Assembly (NCBI GenBank): GCA_900547645.1
Contig: URHP01000077.1
Coordinates: forward strand, 1-5,932
Direction of reading: 5' to 3'
Source: an uncultured Eubacteriales bacterium
GTDB lineage: Bacteria; Bacillota; Clostridia; Christensenellales; Borkfalkiaceae
Length of the DNA stretch: 5,932 nucleotides
The notes under the pieces were generated by a model, which did not search any database, was not told the origin of the DNA, and saw only the letters and a program-made list of their open reading frames with translations. Shown one piece after another: positions 1 through 5,883 of the stretch (positions are counted from its first letter, which is position 1; every line of letters starts with the position of its first letter). A program made the position numbers and the translations under genes.

Positions 1-1
1 G

Positions 2-1510
2 GCAAACGAGAGCGCAGCCGAAAAGAAGGCGCGCCTCGCGCGCGAAAAACGGGAACGTCTGGCACAGAAGCGGCAGAAGGCCGCGGCGCGGGAACAGGCG
101 CTCGCGCAAAAGCAGGAAGCCAGGCGGAAGGCACAGGAAAAGCGCGCCGCGTCGCGCTCCAAAAAGCGTTCGGAGGGCAGAAAGCGCGCGCCGGGCATCG
201 GCGGGTGGATCGCCGCCGTCTCCGTGTTGGGCGCGGCGTGCCTCGCCCTTGCCACCGTCGTCACGGTGGGCTCCTTCCGCATGAGCGATATGGCAATGCA
301 GTCGGCGAACGGCTACCGCGCCACGCTCTACGAGCTGGTCTCCGTCTCCGAGGACATGGACGACAACCTGGCAAAGCTGCGCGTCTCTTCGGGCGCGGGA
401 GAACAGCGTGCGCTGCTCACGGAGATCCTTGTGGACGCCGCCCTCATGGAGAGCGCCATCGAAAAGATCCCCGTGGATGCGGCAACGGGCACGGACATGT
501 CTTCCTTTGTCAACCGTACGGGAATGTGCGCGCGGCACATGCTCAGAAAGCTTGCGTCGGGCGAGCCGCTCTCCGAAAAGGAACAGCAGCTCATCGTCTA
601 CCTCTGTGAGACGAATGCAAAACTGTGTGCCGAGCTCAACGATCTTGCGCTGCATACGCCCGCCGAGGAACTTGCGGCATTTTTTGAAGGCAAGTCGGGC
701 ATGGTGGGGGACCGTCTCTATGAGATCGGACACGGCGCCGCGGAAAAGCCCGAAGAGATCGGCGACGCGCCGTTCGCGGGCGAGGGGAACGTCGGCGACA
801 ACGCCATCATCGGCATTGCCGAAGTGAGCGCGTCCGACGCGGAACAGAAGGTGCGCTCCTGTTTTGAAAGCTATCATATCGCCGACGTGCGCATGACGGG
901 CGAGACGATGGCGCGCGACGTCAAGGCGTACAATTTTGTCCTGACGGACGAAAACGGAACGGAGTTCTTTGCGCAGGTGACGAAGAACGGCGGGAAACTT
1001 GTGTTTTTCGACAGCTACGAAGTCTGTACGCAGAAGAATTTCGATCTGGAAAACTGTGATTCGCTTGCGCGCGAATACCTTGCAAAGCTCGGCTATGAGG
1101 GGCTTACGCCCGTCTGGTTCTCCGATTCCGGAAACGTGGCAAGCATTACCTATGTCGCGGACATCGGCGGCGTGCGCGCCTATCCCGACATGATCCGCGT
1201 GCGGGTATGTGAAGAAAAGGGGCGCGTCGTCGGCATGGACGCCCACGCGTACCTCGTCAACCACCACGGAAAGCGCGAAACGGCGCCCGCGCTCACGCAG
1301 AGCGAAGCGCGCGCGCTGCTCTCGTCCCATCTGGAGCCGCAGTCGGCGCACCTTGCGCTCATTCCCTTCGGCAAGAGGGAGGTGCTCGCCTATGAATTTG
1401 TCTGCAAGTCCGGCGAAGAGCAGTTCATCCTCTATCTCGACGCGCACACGGGGGAGGAAGTCCGCATCTTCCGCGTTCACGAGAGCGCGCAGGGCAGCTA
1501 TCTGAACTGA
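2..1510 (+). CDS. ypeB: Germination protein YpeB-like, 5'-truncated by the window edge
   Basis: Known role of the family: YpeB is a spore membrane protein needed for localisation and stability of the cortex-lytic enzyme SleB during germination. The frame is open from base 2, giving 502 visible residues and a TGA at 1508-1510; the true start lies outside the window. Visible order: a very charged Lys/Arg/Glu/Gln/Ala-rich segment (residues 1-62, probably helical or coiled-coil and cytoplasmic), one membrane segment (about 66-90), then the YpeB N-terminal domain with the family-like stretch GYRATLYELVSVSEDMDDNL and FVNRTG at residue 169, and a C-terminal PepSY-like half. That half contains YPDMIRVRV at residue 394 and GMDAHAYLVNHHGKR around 412-426, which resemble the conserved YpeB signature. 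A GTG at 224 lies inside the membrane segment and is an unlikely start. B. subtilis YpeB is about 450 residues, so the charged N-terminal extension is unusual. sleB, the usual upstream neighbour, is not in view. Confidence 0.88.
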   Translation, partial: ANESAAEKKARLAREKRERLAQKRQKAAAREQALAQKQEARRKAQEKRAASRSKKRSEGRKRAPGIGGWIAAVSVLGAACLALATVVTVGSFRMSDMAMQSANGYRATLYELVSVSEDMDDNLAKLRVSSGAGEQRALLTEILVDAALMESAIEKIPVDAATGTDMSSFVNRTGMCARHMLRKLASGEPLSEKEQQLIVYLCETNAKLCAELNDLALHTPAEELAAFFEGKSGMVGDRLYEIGHGAAEKPEEIGDAPFAGEGNVGDNAIIGIAEVSASDAEQKVRSCFESYHIADVRMTGETMARDVKAYNFVLTDENGTEFFAQVTKNGGKLVFFDSYEVCTQKNFDLENCDSLAREYLAKLGYEGLTPVWFSDSGNVASITYVADIGGVRAYPDMIRVRVCEEKGRVVGMDAHAYLVNHHGKRETAPALTQSEARALLSSHLEPQSAHLALIPFGKREVLAYEFVCKSGEEQFILYLDAHTGEEVRIFRVHESAQGSYLN

Positions 1511-1560
1511 CCGTCCGACCGGACGCTGCGGCCGTGCCGCGGCGTTTCGGGAGACGATAA

Positions 1561-1661
1561 AAAATATTAAAAAGCCGGGCGTTGCCGCTCGGCTTTTTAA
1601 TGAGAAAAAATATGGATTCGGATAAGCAGATCTTCATGTCCCCCACGGACATCTGATTGAT
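1561..1661 (-). ncRNA. Candidate small RNA of about 100 nt, unassigned family
   Basis: A perfect promoter on the minus strand (1668-1696) predicts a start near A1661, and the bidirectional terminator at 1566-1601 predicts an end near 1561. In between, the RNA has a 5' hairpin with arms AUGUCC (1652-1647) and GGACAU (1641-1636) and a GUGGG loop. It can alternatively extend with CAGAU/AUCUG (1655-1651 and 1631-1627). A single-stranded U-rich stretch with six U (1610-1605) precedes the terminator. The only AUG-initiated frames near the 5' end run open through the terminator without a stop inside the predicted RNA, so a coding role is unlikely. I do not recognise a named RNA family. Existence is inferred from promoter plus terminator, not from homology; function is unknown. 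Confidence 0.6.
1566..1601. terminator. Bidirectional intrinsic terminator
   Basis: Arms ATTAAAAAGCCGGGCG (1566-1581) and CGCTCGGCTTTTTAAT (1586-1601) pair over 16 bp with one G-U and a TTGC loop. Read on the plus strand the GC-rich core is followed by five T, ending ypeB 56 bases after its stop. Read on the minus strand it is followed by TTTTT-AATA-TTTTTT, an even longer U tract, and would end the minus-strand transcript started near 1661. Two short GC hairpins (1512-1525 and 1528-1540) lie between the ypeB stop and this terminator and have no U tract. Confidence 0.92.
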
Positions 1662-1667
1662 ACTGTC

Positions 1668-1696
1668 ATTATAGATCGTAATCTTCGGAATGTCAA
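1668..1696 (-). promoter_or_regulatory. Perfect-consensus housekeeping sigma promoter, minus strand
   Basis: On the minus strand TTGACA (1696-1691) and TATAAT (1673-1668) are separated by exactly 17 bases, matching the SigA/sigma-70 consensus at all 12 positions. The upstream flank (about 1697-1740) is rich in A and T tracts, as expected for an UP element. The predicted start is near 1661. No protein gene lies immediately downstream on this strand; the first downstream signal is an intrinsic terminator about 60 bases on. Confidence 0.85.
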
Positions 1697-1757
1697 GTCT
1701 TTTTTTGCAAATTTCCGACGATTTCCGCAAAAAATTTTCAAAATCGCACGATCATCC

Positions 1758-1786
1758 TTGCAAAATGTCGGAATTTGTCGTAAAAT
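1758..1786 (+). promoter_or_regulatory. Promoter of trmL and the LRR gene
   Basis: TTGCAA (1758-1763, 4 of 6 consensus) and TAAAAT (1781-1786, 5 of 6) are separated by 17 bases. A start near 1793 gives a leader of about 24 nt with a GGAGAG Shine-Dalgarno (1807-1812) four bases before the ATG of trmL. It is divergent from the minus-strand promoter at 1668-1696; about 60 bp of AT-rich DNA lies between the two -35 boxes. Confidence 0.7.
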
Positions 1787-1816
1787 AGGGAAAACGAACG
1801 AAGTACGGAGAGAGCT

Positions 1817-2311
1817 ATGTTTCACGTTGTCCTTGTCGAACCGGAGATCCCGCAGAATGCCGGCAATATTGCGCGCACCTGCGCCGCCACGGGGTGCGTC
1901 CTGCATCTGGTGCGTCCGCTCGGGTTTGAGATCTCGGACCGCTATCTGAAGCGCGCCGGACTGGATTACTGGCATCTTGTGGACGTGCGCGTTCACGACG
2001 ATCTTGCGGCGTTTCTCGCCGAATACCCCATGGCGCGTATGCACCTCTTCACGACCAAAGCGCGCAAAACGTATACGCAGGCGGACTACCGCGCAGGGGA
2101 TTTCCTCGTGTTCGGGAAGGAGACGCGCGGATTGGAGGAAGAATTTCTGCTTGCGCACGCGGAGGCGTGCGTGCGCATCCCCATGCGGGAGGAGGCGCGC
2201 TCGCTGAATCTCTCCAACAGCGTGGCGGTCGCCGTGTACGAGGGGCTGCGGCAGAACGATTTCGGAACGCTCGAGCGGGCGGGGGAGCTTCACCGCCTGC
2301 AGTGGGAATGA
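1817..2311 (+). CDS. trmL: tRNA (cytidine/uridine-34 2'-O)-methyltransferase TrmL
   Basis: A 164-residue SPOUT-class methyltransferase of the TrmL/CspR family, which uses S-adenosylmethionine to 2'-O-methylate the wobble nucleotide of certain leucine tRNAs. The length is typical of the single-domain family. All three SPOUT signatures are present: EIPQNAGNIARTCAATG (residues 10-26), with the RNA-side Asn and Arg of motif 1; LVFGKETRGL (97-106), which contributes to the cofactor knot; and RIPMREEARSLNLSNSVAVA (120-139), the trefoil-knot motif with the conserved SLNLSN core. The ATG at 1817 has a GGAGAG four bases upstream and begins at the family's usual MFHVVLVEPEIPQN. The stop overlaps the next gene's ATG in ATGA, so the two are probably translationally coupled. 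The promoter at 1758-1786 fits. Confidence 0.95.
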   Translation: MFHVVLVEPEIPQNAGNIARTCAATGCVLHLVRPLGFEISDRYLKRAGLDYWHLVDVRVHDDLAAFLAEYPMARMHLFTTKARKTYTQADYRAGDFLVFGKETRGLEEEFLLAHAEACVRIPMREEARSLNLSNSVAVAVYEGLRQNDFGTLERAGELHRLQWE

Positions 2312-3381
2312 GGCGCGCGCTCTGCATATCGTGCGCCGCTTTGTTGTTTTTCGGCTGGGCGGCCGCGCTTCTGCTTCCGCCGCGCGGCGCAGTCGGCGCG
2401 GCGGCGGAACGGTATGTCTGCGAATGGGGCGGAACGCGCACGGAGGAGAGCTATGCCTCCGCGTATGCCTCCCTTGCGGGCGCGCGGGCAGAGGGCGTCC
2501 TTCTGGAACGCGGCACGGAGCAGGGCGTCATTGCGCCTTCGGCGGCGTATCGGACGCTGTATGCCGCGCTGGAGGGGGATGATTTTGCCGGGCTGCTTGC
2601 CGCATCCGCACAGGGGCTGACGCGCATCGAGCGCGCCGCCGTCTGGCGGACCTATTCCGCGCGGCTGTGGTATGCGGGGGAATGGTTCTCCTGGACGGGG
2701 GCGGGCGTGGAGCGCACGGAGCTTTCCGCACACGCCGACGGGCGTACGGTCGTCCTCTTCTCCGAGCCGCCCGCGTCCGACGTTCTGGCGGAGCTGGGCA
2801 CCGTCTCGCTCGATTGCCGCGGCGGACATGCCCCGCGTGCGGAGGACCTGATCGGCACTCGTATCGGGGAACTGCGGGTGAGCGCGCCGTACGCCTGTAC
2901 GGAGGGCGTGCTCACGCTGGAAACGGCGGGCGGCAGGCGCATCGTCTGCGGCGTTCCGGCGGCAACGGCGCTCGTTTTGCCCGATGCGGATTTTGCGGAC
3001 GAGGGTGCGCTTCTGCCATGCAGGGTGCTCACGGAAGTGACCGTTCCGTTCGTCGGCAGCACCAAGAGCGGGAGGGGCGGATCCTTCCGCGGGGAATTTG
3101 CCCATCTGTTTTCCACGGGATCGCGCTATGACGTTCCCGCGACGCTGAAAAGGGTGACCGTGACGGGCGGAACGCTCGTATCGTATGCGTTTTACGCCTG
3201 TCCGTCGGTGGAGGAGATCGTCGCGTGCGGCGTCGCGGCGGAAAACGTCTCCGAAAGCGCCTTCCTCGGCTGCGGCGGGCTGCGCGTGCTGCATGCTCCG
3301 CGGCGCGACCTTCTTCTGACGGGCAGATTTTCCGCGCAGACGCTGCCCTGCGGCTGCACGCTGTTCGTGCGCACTGATTGA
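2308..3381 (+). CDS. Secreted protein with C-terminal BspA-type leucine-rich repeats
   Basis: A 357-residue protein. The N-terminus has Arg-Arg, a hydrophobic stretch (about residues 5-24) and a small-residue region (AVGAAAE, about 29-35), which suggests a Sec signal peptide without a lipobox. The central part (about 35-245) matches no domain I recognise. The C-terminal third is of the LRR_5/BspA type: TVPFVGSTKSGRGGSFRGEFAHLF near 246-269, VPATLKRVTVTGGTLVSYAFYAC (276-298), then SESAFLGCGGLRVLHAP ending near 331. The AFxxC units repeat with 24-residue spacing (F295, F319). Such repeats occur in surface or secreted proteins of gut Bacillota, but ligand and role cannot be inferred. The frame is open further upstream; I chose ATG 2308 because it overlaps the trmL stop as ATGA and begins directly before the signal peptide. 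No strong Shine-Dalgarno is close, consistent with coupling to trmL. Confidence 0.78.
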   Translation: MRRALCISCAALLFFGWAAALLLPPRGAVGAAAERYVCEWGGTRTEESYASAYASLAGARAEGVLLERGTEQGVIAPSAAYRTLYAALEGDDFAGLLAASAQGLTRIERAAVWRTYSARLWYAGEWFSWTGAGVERTELSAHADGRTVVLFSEPPASDVLAELGTVSLDCRGGHAPRAEDLIGTRIGELRVSAPYACTEGVLTLETAGGRRIVCGVPAATALVLPDADFADEGALLPCRVLTEVTVPFVGSTKSGRGGSFRGEFAHLFSTGSRYDVPATLKRVTVTGGTLVSYAFYACPSVEEIVACGVAAENVSESAFLGCGGLRVLHAPRRDLLLTGRFSAQTLPCGCTLFVRTD

Positions 3382-3413
3382 AGAATGATTTTTTCGGGTA
3401 TAATGTCATTATA
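3378..3413 (+). promoter_or_regulatory. Probable cls promoter with palindrome over the -10
   Basis: A perfect TATAAT (3399-3404) lies 44 bases before the cls ATG. The best -35 is TTGAAG (3378-3383) with a short 15-base spacer; with 17 bases it would be GATTGA, so the -35 is weak and may depend on an activator. The -10 is the left part of a perfect 7-1-7 palindrome, TATAATG-T-CATTATA (3399-3413), which may be an operator. The -35 region overlaps the stop codon of the LRR gene. Confidence 0.5.
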
Positions 3414-3447
3414 AACAAAAAACGGGAGTTTCCGGGGAGGACCGCGC

Positions 3448-5019
3448 ATGCTTAAAAAACTGTTCAGCCGATTCACGTTTGTCGCGCTGGCGATCATCCT
3501 CGTATTCACGCTCGACGTGCTCGTCATCGTCGGGCTGATCTGGCTGCTGTCGCAGTGGTTGACGGCCACATTCCCTGCGGCGGGGCCGTGGATCGCACTC
3601 GGAATGTCCGTTCTGAGCTGGATCGTCGTCTTTCTCACCGCGCTGCATGCCGCCAACCGCGACATGGTGCCCGAGACCAAGATCCCGTGGATCCTGTGCA
3701 TCGTCTTTTTCAACGTGTTCGGCGTCGCCATCTACGCCGTATTTTCCTCGCACCGTCCCAACCGGCGCATGCAGAAGAAGGCGCTCGTGCTGAGCGGGCG
3801 CGCGGCGGCATTCGAGCGGACAAGTCTGCCCGAACGGTTTTCCGAGGAGACGCGCCGCTTTTCGGACGTGGGCGAGGCGCTGATGACTGTCAATCCCTCC
3901 GCCTGCATTTACGGCGGAACGAAGACGGAGTATTTTCCCGTGGGGGAGGACTTCCGCGACCGCCTTCTTGAGGACCTTGAACGCGCGGAAAAGTACATCT
4001 TCATGGAGTATTTCATCATCGAGAAGGGCGAGTTCTGGAATGCCGTTCTCGACGTGCTCGCGCGCAAGGTGAAACAGGGCGTCGAGGTGCGCTTCATGTA
4101 CGACGACATCGGCTGCATGGGCAGGGTGCATCTCGCCTATCACCGCAAAATCCAGAAGGCGGGCATTCAATGCGTCAAGTTCAATCCCTTCGTGCCCGTC
4201 GTCACCAACGTACACAACAACCGCGATCACCGCAAGATCACCGTCATCGACGGCAAGGTCGGCTATACGGGCGGCATCAATCTGGCGGACGAATATGTCA
4301 ATATCGGCTCTCCCTTCGGGCATTGGAAGGATACCGCCGTCCGGCTTGAGGGGGAAGGCGTCAAGGGGCTTCTGCTCATGTTCCTGAAGCTCTACAATCT
4401 TGCCACGCGCGGCGAGGGCGAAGATTTCGCGCCCTATATCCCCGAGACGTATGAGCGGTTCGAGGGCGAGGGATTCGTCCAGCCGTACGGCAGCGGGCCG
4501 CGCCCCGTCTATCCGCGCAGCGTGGGCGAGGACGTGTATATCAATATCATCAATGCGGCGCGCGATTACGTCTGGATCATGACGCCCTACCTCATCATCG
4601 ATTACCGCATGCGCGAATCGCTCATTCTCGCGGCGGAGCGGGGCGTGGACGTGCGTATCATCGTGCCGCACATTCCCGATAAAAAGCTCGCCTTTGCGCT
4701 CACCCGCTCCAACTATCTCGCGCTCATCCGCGGCGGCGTCAAACTCTATGAATATACGCCCGGATTCGTCCACGCCAAGGGGTTTCTGGCGGACGACAGG
4801 GTGGGCGTCGTCGGGACGATCAATCTCGATTACCGCTCCTTCATCCACCATTACGAGGACGCGGTGCTCATGTACAAGACGCGCGCGCTCGCCGGCATGA
4901 AAGCGGATATGGAGCAGACCTTTGCCGTTTCCAGGCTGCAGACGCCCGAGGACGCAAAAAAGAACGTCGTCTGGCGCTGGGTGTGCGAGATCGCAAAACT
5001 GTTTGCGCCGCTCTTTTAG
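3448..5019 (+). CDS. cls: Cardiolipin synthase, phospholipase D superfamily
   Basis: A 523-residue bacterial Cls-type enzyme that condenses two phosphatidylglycerol molecules into cardiolipin and glycerol at the cytoplasmic membrane. The N-terminus has hydrophobic segments at about residues 10-35, 47-68 and 79-100. The last of these contains the PLDc_N-like stretch PWILCIVFFNVFGVAIYAVF followed by a basic run. Both HKD catalytic motifs are intact: HRKITVIDG with H261, K263 and D268, followed by GYTGGINLADEY; and HAKGFLADD with H442, K444 and D449, followed by GTINLDYRSF. Length and order match full-length Cls (about 480-520). The ATG has GGGGAGG (3434-3440) seven bases upstream. A weak promoter at 3378-3404 fits. 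A long antisense open frame lies opposite this gene but is a compositional shadow. Confidence 0.95.
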   Translation: MLKKLFSRFTFVALAIILVFTLDVLVIVGLIWLLSQWLTATFPAAGPWIALGMSVLSWIVVFLTALHAANRDMVPETKIPWILCIVFFNVFGVAIYAVFSSHRPNRRMQKKALVLSGRAAAFERTSLPERFSEETRRFSDVGEALMTVNPSACIYGGTKTEYFPVGEDFRDRLLEDLERAEKYIFMEYFIIEKGEFWNAVLDVLARKVKQGVEVRFMYDDIGCMGRVHLAYHRKIQKAGIQCVKFNPFVPVVTNVHNNRDHRKITVIDGKVGYTGGINLADEYVNIGSPFGHWKDTAVRLEGEGVKGLLLMFLKLYNLATRGEGEDFAPYIPETYERFEGEGFVQPYGSGPRPVYPRSVGEDVYINIINAARDYVWIMTPYLIIDYRMRESLILAAERGVDVRIIVPHIPDKKLAFALTRSNYLALIRGGVKLYEYTPGFVHAKGFLADDRVGVVGTINLDYRSFIHHYEDAVLMYKTRALAGMKADMEQTFAVSRLQTPEDAKKNVVWRWVCEIAKLFAPLF

Positions 5020-5067
5020 TCCGCGCTGCGGCGGGAAGATCATGAAAAAGCGCGCCGCGGACGGCGC

Positions 5068-5082
5068 AGGGAGGTCGTTTTG
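5068..5082 (+). promoter_or_regulatory. Ribosome binding site deciding a TTG start
   Basis: AGGGAGG (5068-5074) sits five bases before TTG (5080-5082), the only start codon at good spacing for the 98-residue frame. The next in-frame ATG is 5122, well inside the protein, and has no comparable Shine-Dalgarno. Confidence 0.75.
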
Positions 5083-5376
5083 ATCCATTCATTATCGGGC
5101 GGCGTGATCGCCGACAACGGCATGCATTCCTTTGTCAAAGTGGACGTTTCCGGAACACCGTACTGGTATCTGGCGCCGCGCAGGCTTGCGCCGGGGCAGC
5201 GCGTCCTGGTCCCCTGCGGGAAGGCGGGTCGCCCTGCGGAGGGCACGGTGCTGCGCTGCGAGGACTGTACGCCGCAGACCGCGCCCGTCCCCATGAACCG
5301 CGTCCGCGAGGTCCTGCGCGTGATCGGATGCGCAGCGGATGCGGAATCTTTGGCGAAATCTCCCGAAAATCCTTGA
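5080..5376 (+). CDS. Small protein of unknown function (98 residues)
   Basis: I do not recognise a named family. The protein is soluble, with no signal peptide or membrane segment. Visible features are a probable beta-rich core, FVKVDVSGTPYWYLAP (residues 18-33), then GQRVLVPCGKAGRPAEGTVLRCEDC (39-63), then a C-terminal helix-like NRVREVLRVI. The pattern of an aromatic YxYxxP segment followed by GxxVLVPxGK and a GxVL strand resembles the small beta-barrel at the N-terminus of primosomal protein PriA and short clostridial hypothetical proteins; this is weak, inferred similarity. The start is TTG 5080 with AGGGAGG upstream. It lies 60 bases after cls with no visible promoter or terminator between them, so co-transcription with cls is likely. 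Its TGA stop (5374-5376) lies inside the -35 box of the mntP promoter. Confidence 0.75.
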   Translation: MIHSLSGGVIADNGMHSFVKVDVSGTPYWYLAPRRLAPGQRVLVPCGKAGRPAEGTVLRCEDCTPQTAPVPMNRVREVLRVIGCAADAESLAKSPENP

Positions 5377-5401
5377 CAGACGCGGCGCGGGCGAGTACAA
5401 T
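5373..5401 (+). promoter_or_regulatory. Promoter of the Mn riboswitch-mntP unit
   Basis: TTGACA (5373-5378, perfect) and TACAAT (5396-5401, 5 of 6) are separated by 17 bases. A start near 5408 places the aptamer at the very 5' end of the transcript. The -35 box contains the stop codon of the upstream gene. Confidence 0.88.
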
Positions 5402-5411
5402 GAAATAGAAG

Positions 5412-5498
5412 ACATAGGGGAGTAGTCGGCTCTTGGAGCGATACCGTCCACACATTGCGGGTTTTCCGCGGGCGCTATCTGAAATGACGAGACTTATG
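5412..5498 (+). ncRNA. yybP-ykoY manganese riboswitch aptamer
   Basis: The family binds Mn2+ and controls Mn exporters and related membrane proteins. Helix P1 forms from CATAGG (5413-5418) and CTTATG (5493-5498) with one G-U. The hallmark GGGGAGUAG (5417-5425) is present, as is the 3' conserved GACGAGAC (5486-5493). P2 is a small hairpin, GCTC (5429-5432) with GAGC (5436-5439). The second arm pairs GATA-C-CGTCC (5440-5449) with GGGCG-C-TATC (5470-5479), leaving an ACACATT internal loop below an inner GCGG/CCGC hairpin (5457-5469). This is the two-arm architecture expected of the class, and the gene behind it is mntP, its classic target. Confidence 0.93.
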
Positions 5499-5537
5499 CG
5501 CATATCGGCGTTGCCGCTTTGCGCATAAGTTTTTTTT
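5492..5537 (+). terminator. Riboswitch expression platform: conditional terminator
   Basis: Arms ACTTATGCGCA (5492-5502) and TGCGCATAAGT (5520-5530) pair perfectly over 11 bp, with a small internal GGC/GCC hairpin in the 17-base loop, followed by eight T (5530-5537). The first six or seven bases of the 5' arm are also the 3' strand of P1, so aptamer and terminator exclude each other. Mn2+ binding should stabilise P1, block the terminator and allow transcription of mntP. Direction of control is inferred from this overlap and agrees with known yybP-ykoY ON switches. Confidence 0.9.
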
Positions 5538-5546
5538 GTGCTTCCC

Positions 5547-5565
5547 GGAGAGGAGATTGGCTGTG
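5547..5565 (+). promoter_or_regulatory. Ribosome binding site of mntP deciding a GTG start
   Basis: AGGAG (5551-5555), within GGAGAGGAG (5547-5555), lies seven bases before GTG 5563. An in-frame TTG at 5557 is only one base from AGGAG and is therefore a poorer start. Confidence 0.7.
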
Positions 5566-5883
5566 TCCTTTTGGGAGATCGTTCTCATCGGGGCGGCGCT
5601 CGCAATGGACGCCGTCGCCGTGAGCATGGCAAGCGGCATGACGGAGCCGCGCATGGGATTGGGGCGGGCGTGCGCCATTGCGCTGACGTTTGCGCTCTTT
5701 CAGTTCGGCATGCCGCTGCTCGGCTATTATTGCGGCTACGCCTTTTTTGCGGCGGTCGAGCGCATCGCGCCGTGGCTCTCGTTTGCGCTTCTGGTCCTGA
5801 TCGGCGGCAAAATGATCTTTGACTGCGTGAAAGAGCTGCGCGAAAAGAAGGAAGAAGCGCTGCTGCGGTCCATGCTCCCGCTC
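5563..5883 (+). CDS. mntP: Manganese efflux pump MntP, 3'-truncated at a sequencing adapter
   Basis: MntP exports Mn(II) across the cytoplasmic membrane, protecting the cell from excess manganese. The 107 genuine codons cover about the first 60% of the usual 185-190 residues. The first membrane segment carries the family motif AALAMDAVAVSMASG (residues 11-25) with the conserved Asp16. The second segment contains ALTFALFQFGMPLLGYYCGY (40-59), and the third WLSFALLVLIGGKMIFDCVKEL follows the expected IGGKMI pattern. A charged cytoplasmic linker, REKKEEALLRS, comes next, where the second half of the duplicated fold would start. The GTG start is supported by AGGAG at 5551-5555. Expression is governed by the manganese riboswitch immediately upstream. 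The remaining sequence is Nextera adapter, so the apparent in-frame continuation after 5883 is not protein. Confidence 0.93.

Noticed and set aside
1425..1730. Minus-strand frame crossing the small-RNA region
   Set aside because: It would be cut by the terminator at 1566-1601 before any stop codon, has no properly spaced ribosome site and no protein-like composition.
1634..2293. Minus-strand open frame of 219 codons opposite trmL
   Set aside because: Antisense to a clear TrmL with all three SPOUT motifs, and it runs through the promoter region.
2290..3294. Minus-strand open frame of 334 codons opposite the LRR gene
   Set aside because: Arg/Pro/Ala-rich translation without family features, antisense to a gene with signal peptide and LRR units; a compositional shadow.
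5042..5083. Short plus-strand ORF of 13 codons (MKKRAADGAGRSF) whose stop overlaps the TTG start of the 98-residue gene
   Set aside because: A leader peptide for coupling was considered, but there is only a weak GGGA upstream and nothing else supports translation.
3409..5088. Minus-strand open frame of 559 codons opposite cls
   Set aside because: It is fully antisense to an intact cls with both HKD motifs, has no recognisable domain and no plausible ribosome site; GC-rich third positions keep the opposite frame open.
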